Shown piece after piece: positions 24,537 through 34,126 of a DNA stretch of 64,000 nt. The notes under the pieces are model-generated. The model made no database searches. It saw only the letters and a list, made by a program, of their open reading frames with translations, and was not told where the DNA came from. Each line of letters starts with the position of its first letter. Position 1 is the first letter of the stretch. A program made the position numbers and the translations under genes. The stretch lies in assembly GCF_030814655.1 (NCBI RefSeq), contig NZ_JAUSVK010000001.1:1445501-1509500 (forward strand), read 5' to 3'. The stretch comes from Labrys monachus. GTDB lineage: Bacteria > Pseudomonadota > Alphaproteobacteria > Rhizobiales > Labraceae.

Positions 24537-25835
24537 TCAGGCGCTGCCGGCCGGGCGTCTCGCCGCAGCCCGGTTCGGCAGGCAGTACCAGACGGCACCG
24601 GCGAGTTGGAGCAGGACGAGCACGGTCCAGGCGGTCAGATGCGCGGCGGGGGGATAGTGTCCGGCCTGCACCGGCCAGCGGTTGAGCAGGGCGCCGACGC
24701 CGAGCTGGAAGCCGAAGATCAGCAGAAAGAGCACCAGCGTGAGCGTGGTGTTGGCACGCCCGATCATATGCGCGGGAAAATGCTCGGCGAGCACGGCGTA
24801 GCTGAGGATGCCGGTGCCGCCGAAGATGCCGTAGGCGATCCACAGCACCGGCATCGGCAGCGGTGCGCCCAGCATGATCAGCAACTGGTCGACGACGAAG
24901 AGCGCCATGCCGATGCCGCAGAAGGCGTTGACGGACAGGCCGACGCGCTCGAGCGCCCGGGCGAGGGCGCCGAAGCCGACGCATCCCGCCATCATGGCGA
25001 AGCCGATGATCGACACGAAGCCGGCCGCATGGGCGGCGTCCAGGCCGGCGACGTCGCGCAGATAGGCGCCCACCCAGAGCGATTGCATGCTGTAGAACAC
25101 GCCCTGGGTGATGCAGGAGAAGGAGGCGATCTTCCAGAAGGCGGCGCTGCCGAGAATATGCCGCGTGCCCTTGAGCTGGCCGGCGATGCTGCCCTGGCGC
25201 TGCGGCTCGCCCGGATCGGGCGCCCCGAACCAGAGGGCGAGCGAGACCGCGATGGTGGCGCCGGCGAGGCCGAGGCAGATCGTGCGCCAGTCCGTCACCG
25301 TCAGCAGCCAGGAGAGGGGCGAGCCGACGGCGACGCCGCCGAGGCCGCCGACCGCCATGACCAGCCCGTTGACGAGGGGGATCTGGCGGATCGGGAAGGC
25401 CTGCGCCAGCGCCTTGAAGGCGCCCCCGAGGCAGACCGAGACGCCCACGCCGATAAGGAGGCGTCCCAGCATCATCGCCCCGAGGCCGTGGGCCTGCCCG
25501 AACACCGCGATCCCGGCGGCTGCGAGCAGCAGCATGCCGGCGTTGACGCGGCGGGCGCCGAAATGGTCGAGCAGCACGCCGCCCGGGATCTGCGCCGCCG
25601 CGAAGCCGAGGAAATACAGGCTGGTGAGCAGCCCGAGATCGGCCGCGGACAGGCCGATCTCATGGGTGATGAGCGGTGCGAAGCCGAGATTGATGCCGCG
25701 GAACACATAGGAGACGAAATAGCCGAGGCCGAACAGCACGAAGACGCGCAGCCGCGCGGAGACCGGCGTGGCCGGCTTCGCCGCCCCTCCTGCACGGGAG
25801 GGGGCGGGGCGGTCCGTCGGAGCGTCGTCAGGCAT
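24537..25835 (-). CDS. MFS transporter
   Basis: A 432-residue major-facilitator protein with twelve predicted membrane helices after a cytoplasmic N-terminus of about 30 residues. It has the loop 2-3 signature LDHFGARRVNAG and RLLIGVGVSVCLGG in helix 4. The N-terminal half with FRGINLGFAPLITHEIGLS is like that of organic-acid or sugar-phosphate type MFS proteins. ATG 25835 is chosen over an in-frame TTG 12 bases upstream. The divergent LysR gene at 25931, 95 bases away, is its probable regulator. Substrate unknown. Confidence 0.85.
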   Translation of the reverse strand: MPDDAPTDRPAPSRAGGAAKPATPVSARLRVFVLFGLGYFVSYVFRGINLGFAPLITHEIGLSAADLGLLTSLYFLGFAAAQIPGGVLLDHFGARRVNAGMLLLAAAGIAVFGQAHGLGAMMLGRLLIGVGVSVCLGGAFKALAQAFPIRQIPLVNGLVMAVGGLGGVAVGSPLSWLLTVTDWRTICLGLAGATIAVSLALWFGAPDPGEPQRQGSIAGQLKGTRHILGSAAFWKIASFSCITQGVFYSMQSLWVGAYLRDVAGLDAAHAAGFVSIIGFAMMAGCVGFGALARALERVGLSVNAFCGIGMALFVVDQLLIMLGAPLPMPVLWIAYGIFGGTGILSYAVLAEHFPAHMIGRANTTLTLVLFLLIFGFQLGVGALLNRWPVQAGHYPPAAHLTAWTVLVLLQLAGAVWYCLPNRAAARRPAGSA

Positions 25836-25930
25836 GGTTCTTCGCAAATCCGTGTCGCGGCGTCAGGGCTACCGTAGCGATGGCGGCAAAGCTATTATCG
25901 ATTGATGATGGCCCGGCATAGGAGAAAGCT

Positions 25931-26869
25931 ATGAGCTTCACGCTGCCGCAGCTCCGCCATTTCGTGGCGGCGGCCGAGACGGGCCGGATTTCCAGGGCGG
26001 CCGAGCACTGCAACATCGCCCAGCCCTCCCTCTCGACGTCGCTGCGGAACCTTGAGGACGGGCTCGGCGTGGCGCTGTTCCGCCGCGAGGCCAGTGGCCT
26101 CTATCTCACGGCGGAAGGCGAACGGCTGCTGCGCCACGCCAAGCATATCCTCTCGGCGGTGACGGAAGCGACGGAGGACACGCGCGCCGCGCGGGACCTC
26201 GCCGCGGGCGAGATCCGGATCGCGGTGACGGAGACCGTCAGCGGCTTCCTCGTTCCCGCGCTGCTGCGGCAGATCGCGCAGGCCCTGCCGTCGGTGACCG
26301 TGCAGATCGTCGAATTCGAGCGCCGGGAGGCCGAGGACCGCCTGCTGGCCGGCGAGTTCGACCTGTCGATCGCGATCCTCATGCCGCAATCCGAGCGGCG
26401 GCGGCTCGTCCATGACGTTCTCATCCGCTCGCGGCGCCAGCTATGGACCTGTCTCGACCACCCGCTGCTGGAGAAAGAGGCGGTTTCACTGGCGGATGTG
26501 GCAGCCTGCGATTTTGCGCTTCTCGACATGGACGAGCATGTCTCGATCGCGCAGGGCTACTGGGCCGAGCACGGTCTCGCGCCGCGCATCATGTTCCGCA
26601 GCAAGTCGCTGGAGTGCATCCGCAGCCTGGTCGGGCAGGGGAGCGGGGTGACGATCCTGTCCGACTTCGTCTACCGGGCCTGGTCGCATGACGGTGGCCG
26701 CATCCGCCGCCGGCCGCTGCGCGATGCGGTGCCGACCATGGATATCGGCATCGCCTACAAGGCCGACCGGCCGCTCACGCCGAGCGCGCGCAGCGTCGTC
26801 GAACTGGCGCGGCGGCTCTCCATGACGAGCGCCGGCCGTCCGGCCGCCGGCGCTCTGCCGCCGGGCTGA
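25931..26869 (+). CDS. LysR-family transcriptional regulator
   Basis: A 312-residue LysR protein. The HTH at about 5-60 reads LRHFVAAAETGRISRAAEHC with SLSTSLRNLEDGLGVALF. The effector domain (about 90-295) has GEIRIAVTETVSGFLVP and GSGVTILSDFVYR. It is divergent from the MFS gene across 95 bases, the usual arrangement for LysR control of a transporter. A GAGAAAG site precedes the ATG. Confidence 0.92.
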   Translation: MSFTLPQLRHFVAAAETGRISRAAEHCNIAQPSLSTSLRNLEDGLGVALFRREASGLYLTAEGERLLRHAKHILSAVTEATEDTRAARDLAAGEIRIAVTETVSGFLVPALLRQIAQALPSVTVQIVEFERREAEDRLLAGEFDLSIAILMPQSERRRLVHDVLIRSRRQLWTCLDHPLLEKEAVSLADVAACDFALLDMDEHVSIAQGYWAEHGLAPRIMFRSKSLECIRSLVGQGSGVTILSDFVYRAWSHDGGRIRRRPLRDAVPTMDIGIAYKADRPLTPSARSVVELARRLSMTSAGRPAAGALPPG

Positions 26870-26877
26870 GCAGCCGG

Positions 26878-27288
26878 TCAGCCCGGCGCCGCGGGCCGGA
26901 TCGCCTCGGCGAGGATCCGCTGGGCCGGGTCCAGCCGCTCCGCCAGCGCTTCGGGAACGCCGGCCCGCCGGAGCATCGGGGCGGCGGCATGGAACGAGAC
27001 CAGCACGCGCCCGGCGTCCTCCCGCACCAGCACGCGCAGGGGCAGGTCGAGCGCGGCTTGCGGCGCCGCGAGCATGATCGGCGTGCCGCCTTTGGGGTGG
27101 CCATAGGTCAGCAGCACGGTCGGCGGCATGGTCTCTCCGACGTCTCGCGCTCCGGCTGCGTGATCGATCGTTGAGAACAGGATCATTCCTGCTTCTTCGA
27201 TCGCCTTGGTGAGACGATCGATCGTTACCGCGAACGTCCAGCTGCTGGTAAGTTCGATCAAATCAGAATTCGTGCTATCGGACATCAT
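26878..27288 (-). CDS. DUF302 domain protein
   Basis: A protein of about 136 residues, nearly all one DUF302 domain: TFAVTIDRLTKAIEEAGMILFSTIDH at the start (the DUF302 helix) and later RVLVREDAGRVLVSFH. DUF302 proteins are small soluble proteins of unclear function, sometimes linked to stress or metal responses. ATG 27288 has a GGAA site; an upstream ATG at 27324 would add 12 residues. It is divergent from a LysR gene at 27393, its likely regulator. Confidence 0.8.
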   Translation of the reverse strand: MMSDSTNSDLIELTSSWTFAVTIDRLTKAIEEAGMILFSTIDHAAGARDVGETMPPTVLLTYGHPKGGTPIMLAAPQAALDLPLRVLVREDAGRVLVSFHAAAPMLRRAGVPEALAERLDPAQRILAEAIRPAAPG

Positions 27289-27392
27289 GATCATTCCATA
27301 TTTTTGCGGTGAATGATGAACCATTGGCTGAGAATCGGGGTCGACTCATCCTATGACCCTATTGGGTGGGGCATGGATATAAAGGATAACAC

Positions 27393-28304
27393 ATGCGGTC
27401 TGCCGATCTGGGTCTGATGCTTTCTCTCGACGTATTGCTCGAGGAAGCCAATGTGACCCGCGCGGCCTCGCGTCTCGCCATCAGCCAGCCCGCCCTCTCG
27501 GCCCAACTCGCCCGCCTGAGGGAACTGTTCGGCGATCCGCTCCTCGTTCCCGCCTCGACCGGGCGCGGCATGGTGGCGACGCCCCGCGCGCTGGCCATGA
27601 AGGGTGCGCTGCACACGGCGCTGGCCAATCTGCAGGCGCTGACCGACGGGCCGCCGGCTTTCGACCCGCAGGAGAGCAAGCGCAGTTTCCGCATCGTCGC
27701 CGACGACAATGCGGCGATCATGGTGGGCGCGGGGTTGGTGGCGCGGGCACGCGACCTCGGCGCCCTCGACATCCGCATCGCCTGCCTCCATCCGAACGGC
27801 AGGCCGATCTGCGAGCGGCTCGAGAGCGGCGAGGCCGATCTCGCTCTGGGATCGGGCCTCGATGCCGGCGAGGGCCTGATCCGCCGCAGTCTCTTCGAGG
27901 ACCGCTTCGTCACGGCGCAGAGGAAGGGCCATCCGCGTGGTGATCACCCGCTCGATCTCGACGGCTATTGCCGCTGCGACCATCTCATCGTCTCCGCCGA
28001 AGGCGGCTTCACCGGCACCGTCGACCGGCTGCTCTACGAGGCCGGGCGCCACCGGCGGGTGACCGTATCCGTGCAGAATTATGCGTTGGTGCCGGAAATG
28101 CTGGTCCGCAGCGATCTGCTCTGCACCCTGCCCAGCCGCTTCCTCGATCTGTATGCCGACCGCCTCGATCTCTTCGAGACGCCGATAGCCCAGCCGAGAT
28201 TCGTGCTGGCGGCGTTCTGGCATGCCCGCGTCCACGAGGACCCGGCCAATGTCTGGCTTCGGGAGCGGCTGTTCGAGGTCGTCGGCCCGTCAGGTCCTGC
28301 CTGA
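27393..28304 (+). CDS. LysR-family transcriptional regulator (NodD-like subgroup)
   Basis: A 303-residue LysR protein. The HTH (about 8-65) has LLEEANVTRAASRLAISQPALS and LRELFGDPLLVP, typical of the NodD/LinR branch. The effector domain ends with VLAAFWHARVHEDPANVWLR, also typical of that branch. It is divergent from the DUF302 gene. The 3' end overlaps the convergent NUDIX gene by 15 bases. Confidence 0.9.
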   Translation: MRSADLGLMLSLDVLLEEANVTRAASRLAISQPALSAQLARLRELFGDPLLVPASTGRGMVATPRALAMKGALHTALANLQALTDGPPAFDPQESKRSFRIVADDNAAIMVGAGLVARARDLGALDIRIACLHPNGRPICERLESGEADLALGSGLDAGEGLIRRSLFEDRFVTAQRKGHPRGDHPLDLDGYCRCDHLIVSAEGGFTGTVDRLLYEAGRHRRVTVSVQNYALVPEMLVRSDLLCTLPSRFLDLYADRLDLFETPIAQPRFVLAAFWHARVHEDPANVWLRERLFEVVGPSGPA

Positions 28305-28697
28305 GGCGACCAGCGGCAGGACGATGTCGCGCGTCAGCGGGGCGAGTTCGATCGGCCCGGGCCCGCCGGCGTCCACCCAGGCCAGTTCCTCGATCTCCGC
28401 CGCGATCGCGACCGGGCCATGCAGGGCCACCTCGTAGAGAAGGGCATCGACCCATCGCCCCGCCTCGTTGGCGGCGGGGGCGCGATAGCGGCCGAGGAAG
28501 ATGGCCGCCTGAAATTCGCAGCCGGAGCCCAGTTCCTCGGCGATCTCCCGCCGGAGCGCTTCCAGCGGCGCCTCGGACGGCTCGATCTTGCCGCCGGGCT
28601 GGATGAAGGCCCGCGTCCCGCGCTTGCGCACGAGAAGGACATGGCGGGACTCATCCAGGATGACGGCGGCGACGATCGATATCGCATCGTCGGTCAC
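28290..28697 (-). CDS. NUDIX hydrolase
   Basis: A 135-residue NUDIX protein. The NUDIX box is complete: GGKIEPSEAPLEALRREI then AEELGS, with the REIAEE core. These enzymes hydrolyse nucleoside diphosphates linked to another group. The start is GTG at 28697 with a GAGG site about nine bases upstream; no ATG is available and an in-frame TTG lies at 28739. Substrate cannot be told. Confidence 0.85.
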   Translation of the reverse strand: MTDDAISIVAAVILDESRHVLLVRKRGTRAFIQPGGKIEPSEAPLEALRREIAEELGSGCEFQAAIFLGRYRAPAANEAGRWVDALLYEVALHGPVAIAAEIEELAWVDAGGPGPIELAPLTRDIVLPLVASGRT

Positions 28698-28735
28698 GGG
28701 ATGATCCTCGGCTCCATCGGCGCAGCCGGAGCGTA

Positions 28736-29092
28736 TCAAGGTGCGCTTTCCGGCGCCTGGTCGACCTCGATCTGCAGCGCCGCGATATGGTCGCGGGCGG
28801 CGTCGGTCATCGCGCGCTCGATGGCCCGGAAGCGGGAGATCACGGCGAGGCCGAGCGGGGTCAGGGTGGCGCCTCCCCCATTCCTGCCGCCGGTCTGGCG
28901 GATCGCGACCGGCTTGCCGAAGATCTGGTTGGTCTCCTCCACCAGCTCCCAGGCGCGGCGATAGGACATGCCCATGGCACGGCCGGCAGCCGAAATCGAC
29001 CCGTGCGCGGCTATGTTTTCGAGGAGTTCGATCTTGCCGGGACCGATTCGCCCGCCCGGATCAAGATCGATGCGCAAGCTCAGGGATGGCAT
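28736..29092 (-). CDS. ModE-like winged-helix regulator (DNA-binding domain only)
   Basis: A 118-residue protein that matches the N-terminal winged-helix of ModE/LysR-type molybdate regulators: GKIELLENIAAHGSISAAGR, then MSYRRAWELVEETN and GGRNGGGATLTPLG. The C-terminal molybdate-binding (Mop/TOBE) domains of full ModE are absent. Such one-domain forms are common in alphaproteobacteria. It is divergent from the DUF6314 gene at 29159. No molybdate transporter is near, so its target is unknown. Confidence 0.85.
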   Translation of the reverse strand: MPSLSLRIDLDPGGRIGPGKIELLENIAAHGSISAAGRAMGMSYRRAWELVEETNQIFGKPVAIRQTGGRNGGGATLTPLGLAVISRFRAIERAMTDAARDHIAALQIEVDQAPESAP

Positions 29093-29158
29093 GATGATTC
29101 GACACTCGCATCGGATGCCCGGCTGCGCGAATGATACGCCAGCACGAGGATACGGACA

Positions 29159-29614
29159 ATGACATGGGCCCCACACGATATCCTGTCGTCGCTCGCCGGC
29201 GAATGGCGGATCCGCCGCTCGATCGAGGAGATCGCGTCGTCGGCGCCGATGGCCGAGCTGGAAGGCATCGCCCGCATCACGCCAGCGGGCCGGTCCGAGG
29301 CGGCCTATGTCGAGGAGGGGCTGCTGTCGCTGCCGGGACGCCCGCCGGTGGGCGCCCGGCGGGCCTATCATTACCGCCAGCGCGCCGACGGCATCGACAT
29401 CTTCTTCGACGCGGCGGGGACGCGGATCTTCCACCGCCTCGTGCTGCGGGACGAGGGCGACGGCGGCCTCGCCGCCACCGATCTGCATCTGTGCGCGGCG
29501 GACCGGTACGAGGGAGTCTACCGCTTCCTCGCTGACGGGCGCTTCACGGTCGAGCATGCCGTGACGGGGCCGCGCAAGTCGTATCGCAGCATGACCGATT
29601 ACCGGCGGGCATAG
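29159..29614 (+). CDS. DUF6314 family protein
   Basis: A 151-residue soluble protein that resembles the DUF6314 group: LAGEWRIRRSI near the N-terminus, YHYRQRADGIDIFFD in the middle and LHLCAADRYEGVYRF towards the end, closing with VTGPRKSY. The predicted beta-rich fold could bind a small ligand. It has no signal peptide. Function unknown. Divergent from the ModE-like gene over 66 bases. Confidence 0.7.
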   Translation: MTWAPHDILSSLAGEWRIRRSIEEIASSAPMAELEGIARITPAGRSEAAYVEEGLLSLPGRPPVGARRAYHYRQRADGIDIFFDAAGTRIFHRLVLRDEGDGGLAATDLHLCAADRYEGVYRFLADGRFTVEHAVTGPRKSYRSMTDYRRA

Positions 29615-29703
29615 GTCCCGTCGCGATCGTCATTCGCCGTTGGATATGGCGGAGACGGCGCTATGATCGGCGAGATATCGGAATCGGGGAGGGGGATGGA
29701 GAC

Positions 29704-30210
29704 ATGAGGAAAGCCTGGGTCGTCATTTCGCTGGCCGTCTCGGTCGGGACGGGCGCGGCATGGCCCGCCACTGCCGACGAGGCGGCCTGCGCCACGTTCA
29801 AATGGCCGATGGCACGGGAACAGGCCTGGCTGCAGGCGGCCCATCCGGCCTTGGCGACGGGCGGGACCCTGCCGGTGGCGAACGGCGCTTTCAGCCTCGC
29901 CCTGAGCCCGGTCGAGAGCGTCTCGTTCGGCGTGGCGCCCTACCACAAGCCGCCGGCGGGCACGTTCGGCGCCGCCGTCTCGACCACGGTCGAGCATGAC
30001 GGAATGTATCAGGTCACGCTGTCGGGCGAAGGGTGGATCGACGTCGTCCAGGCCGGCAAGTCGATCAAGTCGGCGGGATATAGCGGCGTGAAGGGATGCC
30101 CCGGCATGCGCAAGAGCGTGCGCTTCGATCTCAAGGCGGGACCGGCCACGATCGAGGTCAGCGGCGTCAAGGCGTCGGCCATCGACGTCGCCGTGGGGCC
30201 GGCGACGTAG
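29704..30210 (+). CDS. Exported hypothetical protein
   Basis: A 168-residue protein with a clear Sec signal peptide (MRKAWVVISLAVSVGTG, cleavage near ATADE). The mature part has two cysteines (ACATFKWP near the start and KGCPGMRK), which could form a disulfide. It has the look of a beta-sandwich: HDGMYQVTLSGEGWIDVVQAG and GPATIEVSGVKASAIDVAVGP. I do not recognise a named family. A GGAGGGGGATGGAGAC stretch upstream serves as ribosome site. Confidence 0.7.
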   Translation: MRKAWVVISLAVSVGTGAAWPATADEAACATFKWPMAREQAWLQAAHPALATGGTLPVANGAFSLALSPVESVSFGVAPYHKPPAGTFGAAVSTTVEHDGMYQVTLSGEGWIDVVQAGKSIKSAGYSGVKGCPGMRKSVRFDLKAGPATIEVSGVKASAIDVAVGPAT

Positions 30211-30253
30211 GGCGCGCCGGGAGCGCGGCCAGGATGAGGCGCTCGCGTGCAGC

Positions 30254-30640
30254 TCACGCGCACGCGGCGCGGGCCGGCGGGCCTTCGGCGTCGAGCGCCG
30301 CGGCCTCGTCGTCGGTGAAGACCCGGCTGCGGGTGAGGAAGCGGACGCCCTCGGGCGCTTCGGCGGAAAAGCCGGAGCCGCGGCCGGGAACGACGTCGAT
30401 GACGAGCCGCGTGTGCCGCCAATATTCGAACTGCGCGGCGCCGATATAGAATTTGCAGCCGGCGATCTCGCCGAGCAGCACGTCCTGCGGGCCGACCCTG
30501 AAATCGCCGACCGGATAGCACATCGGTGCCGATCCGTCGCAGCAGCCGCCCGACTGGTGGAACAGGAGGGCGCCGTGCTGCGCCCGGAGGCGGGCGATGA
30601 CTTCCGCCGCTTTTTCGGTGATCTCGACCCGGGCGACCAT
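30254..30640 (-). CDS. DUF779 protein, aldehyde dehydrogenase partner
   Basis: A 128-residue DUF779 protein with the family motif HQSGGCCDGSAPMC (about 27-40), whose cysteines may bind metal, and YWRHTRLVIDVVPGRGSGFS later. DUF779 genes are regularly found beside acetaldehyde-type aldehyde dehydrogenases. Here it lies 63 bases downstream of such a gene in the same operon. The ATG at 30640 has an AGGGAGAA site. Confidence 0.85.
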   Translation of the reverse strand: MVARVEITEKAAEVIARLRAQHGALLFHQSGGCCDGSAPMCYPVGDFRVGPQDVLLGEIAGCKFYIGAAQFEYWRHTRLVIDVVPGRGSGFSAEAPEGVRFLTRSRVFTDDEAAALDAEGPPARAACA

Positions 30641-30703
30641 GGCCGTTCTCCCTGTTGCGCGTGCCGGCCGGGAAGCCGGCACGCCGCTATGTCCTGTCCG
30701 GCC

Positions 30704-32224
30704 TCAGAAGAAGCCGAGGGCCTTGGTCGAATAGCTGACGAGGATGTTCTTGGTCTGCTGATAGTGGTCGAGCATCATCTTGTGCGTCTCGCGCCCGATG
30801 CCGGACTGCTTGTAGCCGCCGAAGGCCGCATGGGCCGGATAGGCATGGTAGCAATTGGTCCATACCCGGCCGGCCTGGATGGCGCGGCCGAAACGATAGG
30901 CCCGGTTGCCGTTGCGCGTCCACACGCCCGCGCCGAGGCCGTAGAGCGTGTCGTTGGCGATGGCGAGCGCCTCGTCGTCGTCCTTGAACCGGGTGACGGC
31001 GACGACCGGTCCGAAGATTTCCTCCTGGAACACGCGCATCTTGTTGTGGCCCTCGAAGATCGTCGGCTCGACATAATAGCCGCCGGCGAGTTCGCCCTCC
31101 AAATTGGCGCGATGGCCGCCGGTGAGGACCTTGGCTCCTTCCTGCCGGCCGATGTCGAGATAGGAGAGGATCTTCTCCAATTGGTCGTTGGAGGCCTGGG
31201 CGCCGATCATGGTTTCCGCATCGAGCGGGTGGCCCTGCTTGATCTTCCGGGTGCGGGCGACGGCGCGCTCCATGAACCTGTCATAGATCGCGTCCTGAAC
31301 CAGCACCCGGCTCGGACAGGTGCAGACCTCGCCCTGGTTGAGGGCGAACATGGCGAAGCCTTCCAGCGCCTTGTCGAAGAAATCGTCATCGGCGTCGGCG
31401 ACGTCGGCGAAGAAGATGTTGGGGGACTTGCCGCCCAGCTCCAGCGTCAACGGGATGATGTTGTCGGCCGCGTATTGCATGATCATGCGGCCGGTCGTCG
31501 TCTCGCCGGTGAAGGCGATCTTGGCGATGCGCCTGTTCTGGGCGAGCGGCTTGCCCGCCTCGATGCCGAAGCCGTTGACGACGTTGACGACGCCGGCCGG
31601 CAGGATGTCGCCGATCAGCTCCATGACGACGAGGATGCCGAGGGGCGTCTGCTCAGCCGGCTTCAGCACGACGCAGTTGCCGGCGGCCAAAGCGGGCGCC
31701 AGCTTCCATGTCGCCATCAGGATCGGGAAGTTCCAGGGTATGATCTGGCCGACCACGCCGAGCGGCTCGTGGAAGTGGTAGGCGACCGTGTCGGCGTCGA
31801 TCTCGGAGATCCCGCTTTCCTGGCCCCGGATGACGCTGGCGAAATAGCGCCAGTGATCGACGACGAGCGGCATGTCGGCATGGGTCGATTCGCGGATGGG
31901 CTTGCCGTTGTCGAGGGTTTCGACCAGGGCGAGGAGATCGAGGTTCGCCTCGATCTTGTCGGCGACCTTGTTGAGGAGGCGCGAGCGCTCCTGCACCGAC
32001 GTCTTGCCCCAGGCGTCCTTGGCCTTGTGTGCGGCATCGAGGGCGAGTTCGATGTCGGCGGCCGAGGAGCGCGGCACTTCGCACAGCTTCTTGCCGGTGA
32101 TCGGGCTCGGATTGTCGAAATAGCGTCCCTCGACGGGTGCGATCCATTTGCCGCCGATGAAATTGTCGTAGCGGTCGCGGATGAGGACCTGCTTGGAAAC
32201 CTTCTCCAGGGCCTGCTGGAACAT
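30704..32224 (-). CDS. Aldehyde dehydrogenase, acetaldehyde dehydrogenase II type (ExaC/AldB-like)
   Basis: A 506-residue NAD(P)-dependent aldehyde dehydrogenase. The catalytic Cys is at about 301 ([11 protein letters not shown]), and the general-base Glu at about 262 (LELGGKS). The EVCTCPSR form, the length and the DUF779 partner point to the acetaldehyde/AcoD group. The start at 32224 follows AAGGAGGAA. Likely role: oxidation of acetaldehyde or other small aldehydes. The divergent gene at 32441 codes a second, different aldehyde dehydrogenase. Confidence 0.92.
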   Translation of the reverse strand: MFQQALEKVSKQVLIRDRYDNFIGGKWIAPVEGRYFDNPSPITGKKLCEVPRSSAADIELALDAAHKAKDAWGKTSVQERSRLLNKVADKIEANLDLLALVETLDNGKPIRESTHADMPLVVDHWRYFASVIRGQESGISEIDADTVAYHFHEPLGVVGQIIPWNFPILMATWKLAPALAAGNCVVLKPAEQTPLGILVVMELIGDILPAGVVNVVNGFGIEAGKPLAQNRRIAKIAFTGETTTGRMIMQYAADNIIPLTLELGGKSPNIFFADVADADDDFFDKALEGFAMFALNQGEVCTCPSRVLVQDAIYDRFMERAVARTRKIKQGHPLDAETMIGAQASNDQLEKILSYLDIGRQEGAKVLTGGHRANLEGELAGGYYVEPTIFEGHNKMRVFQEEIFGPVVAVTRFKDDDEALAIANDTLYGLGAGVWTRNGNRAYRFGRAIQAGRVWTNCYHAYPAHAAFGGYKQSGIGRETHKMMLDHYQQTKNILVSYSTKALGFF

Positions 32225-32440
32225 TGCCTTCCTCCTTGGGATAGAGCGCCTTCGGCGTCGTTTCGATCTTGCGGGGTGGCGGATCGGCGTCGTCCGGACA
32301 GGCCGCAGCCGGCCCTCGGGAACGCGCATGACGGGATCGCCGCCTCGTCCTCGTAAGAGTGCGCCCTAGCCAAGGAGCCGTCAACGTTATATTCGTTCGG
32401 ATATTACGCTTGTAAGGGATGAGCGGACAGGAGGAAGCCG

Positions 32441-33871
32441 ATGGCTCACGCGTTGCAGTTCTATATCGATGGTTCCTGGGTCGACCCGGTCGTTCCCAAT
32501 GTGCTCGACGTCATCGATCCGTCCTATGAGGATGCGTTCGCGCAGATTTCGCTGGGCACCAAGGCGGATGTCGACAAAGCGGTCGCGGCGGCCAAGCGCG
32601 CCTTTGCGACCTTCGGCTACACCAGCCCGGCCGAGCGGCTGGAGATCCTGCAGCGGGTCGTCGACATCTACAAGAAGCGCAGCAGGGACCTCGCTTTGGC
32701 GGTCTCGCGCGAAATGGGCGCGCCGCGCCAGTTCGCCCTGGATTCGCAGGTGGGCATCGGCCTCGCCCATCTCCTGAAGATCGTCGAAGTGCTGCGGACC
32801 TTCCAGTTCCGGAAGGTGAAGGGCACCTCCCTCGTGGTCAAGGAGCCGATCGGCGTCGTCGGCCTGATCACGCCGTGGAACTGGCCGCTGAACCAGATCA
32901 CCTGCAAGGTCGGCCCGGCGCTCGCCGCGGGCTGCACCATGGTGCTGAAGCCGAGCGAGATCGCGCCGCTCGACGCCGTCATCTTCGCCGAGATCCTCGA
33001 CGAGGCCGGCGTACCCAAGGGCGTGTTCAACCTCGTCAACGGCGACGGCCCGACGGTGGGCCAGGCGCTCGCCTCCCATCCCGACATCGACATGATGTCG
33101 TTCACGGGCTCGACCCGCGCCGGCATCCTGGTGGCGAAGTCGGCGGCCGACACCGTCAAGCGCGTGTCCCAGGAACTGGGCGGCAAGTCGGCCAACATCC
33201 TGTTGCCGGACGTGGATTTCGCCGTGGCGGTGCCGAAGGGCGTCGAGGGCTGCTTCGGCAACGGCGGCCAGTCCTGCAATGCACCGACGCGGATGTTCGT
33301 GCCGCGCGACCGGCATGACGAGGCGGCGGGCTATGCCAAGGTGGCAGCCGAGAAATTCGTCGTCGGTGCCGCCGATGCCTCCGGCACCAATCTCGGACCG
33401 GTCGTCAGCCAGATCCAGTACGACAAGATCCAGGGCCTGATCGAGAGCGGCATCGCCGAGGGCGCGACGCTGGTCACCGGCGGTCCTGGCCGTCCGGCCG
33501 GCCTCAACCGCGGCTATTATGTCCGTCCCACCGTCTTCGCCGACGTGACGCCGCAGATGCGCATCGCCCGCGAGGAGATCTTCGGGCCGGTGCTCTCGAT
33601 CCTGCCCTATGATAGCCTGGAACAGGCGATCGAGCAGGCCAACGACACCCCCTACGGCCTGGCCTCCTATATCCAGGGCCAGGACCTCGACAAGGTGCGC
33701 GCCGTGGCATCCCGCATGCGCAGCGGCAATGTCTACATCAACTATCCCGCCTGGGACGCCGGCATTCCCTTCGGCGGCTACAAGCAGTCGGGCAATGGCC
33801 GCGAATATGCCGAATACGGACTGGATGACTTCCTCGAGATCAAGGGCATCCTCGGTTACGAGGCGGCGTGA
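32441..33871 (+). CDS. Aldehyde dehydrogenase family protein
   Basis: A 476-residue aldehyde dehydrogenase with Glu245 (QELGGKS) and catalytic Cys279 (GNGGQSCNAP), and the PWNWPLNQI cofactor motif. The GQSCNAPTRM form differs from the acetaldehyde type across the divergent promoter, so its substrate is probably different. The 216-base region between the two genes is comparatively AT-rich just before this start (ATTCGTTCGGATATTACG). An AGGAGG site lies before the ATG. Confidence 0.9.
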   Translation: MAHALQFYIDGSWVDPVVPNVLDVIDPSYEDAFAQISLGTKADVDKAVAAAKRAFATFGYTSPAERLEILQRVVDIYKKRSRDLALAVSREMGAPRQFALDSQVGIGLAHLLKIVEVLRTFQFRKVKGTSLVVKEPIGVVGLITPWNWPLNQITCKVGPALAAGCTMVLKPSEIAPLDAVIFAEILDEAGVPKGVFNLVNGDGPTVGQALASHPDIDMMSFTGSTRAGILVAKSAADTVKRVSQELGGKSANILLPDVDFAVAVPKGVEGCFGNGGQSCNAPTRMFVPRDRHDEAAGYAKVAAEKFVVGAADASGTNLGPVVSQIQYDKIQGLIESGIAEGATLVTGGPGRPAGLNRGYYVRPTVFADVTPQMRIAREEIFGPVLSILPYDSLEQAIEQANDTPYGLASYIQGQDLDKVRAVASRMRSGNVYINYPAWDAGIPFGGYKQSGNGREYAEYGLDDFLEIKGILGYEAA

Positions 33872-33910
33872 GGCAAGCGCGGGGAGCGGCGCGCTTCACC
33901 CACGGTGCCA

Positions 33911-33940
33911 CCGCCATGCGGCATGATTGCCGCATGGCGG
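33911..33940 (+). terminator. Hairpin after the aldehyde dehydrogenase gene
   Basis: CCGCCATGCGGC and GCCGCATGGCGG form a perfect twelve-pair stem with a six-base loop, 40 bases after the stop. No T-run follows, so termination is likely but not certain. Confidence 0.5.
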
Positions 33941-34126
33941 TGAATATGGCTGTGATGCGTAGGTCCGGGCCGGTTACATCGATGTGCCTTGCGGCTCTGA
34001 ATGTGCCCCCTTGCCCAGGTGCCGAATCGTCCCCTAATGGGGGGTGGTTACGATTTGTGACCATCGACTTCGGCATTTCAGGAATCGTCGGGCGGACAGG
34101 CCCGCCGATGGGGCTTCAGGCACATC

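Noticed and set aside
33872-34126. Small RNA gene in the gap after the second aldehyde dehydrogenase
   Set aside because: The hairpin at 33911 is explained as a terminator-like element; no promoter-plus-terminator pair could be supported.
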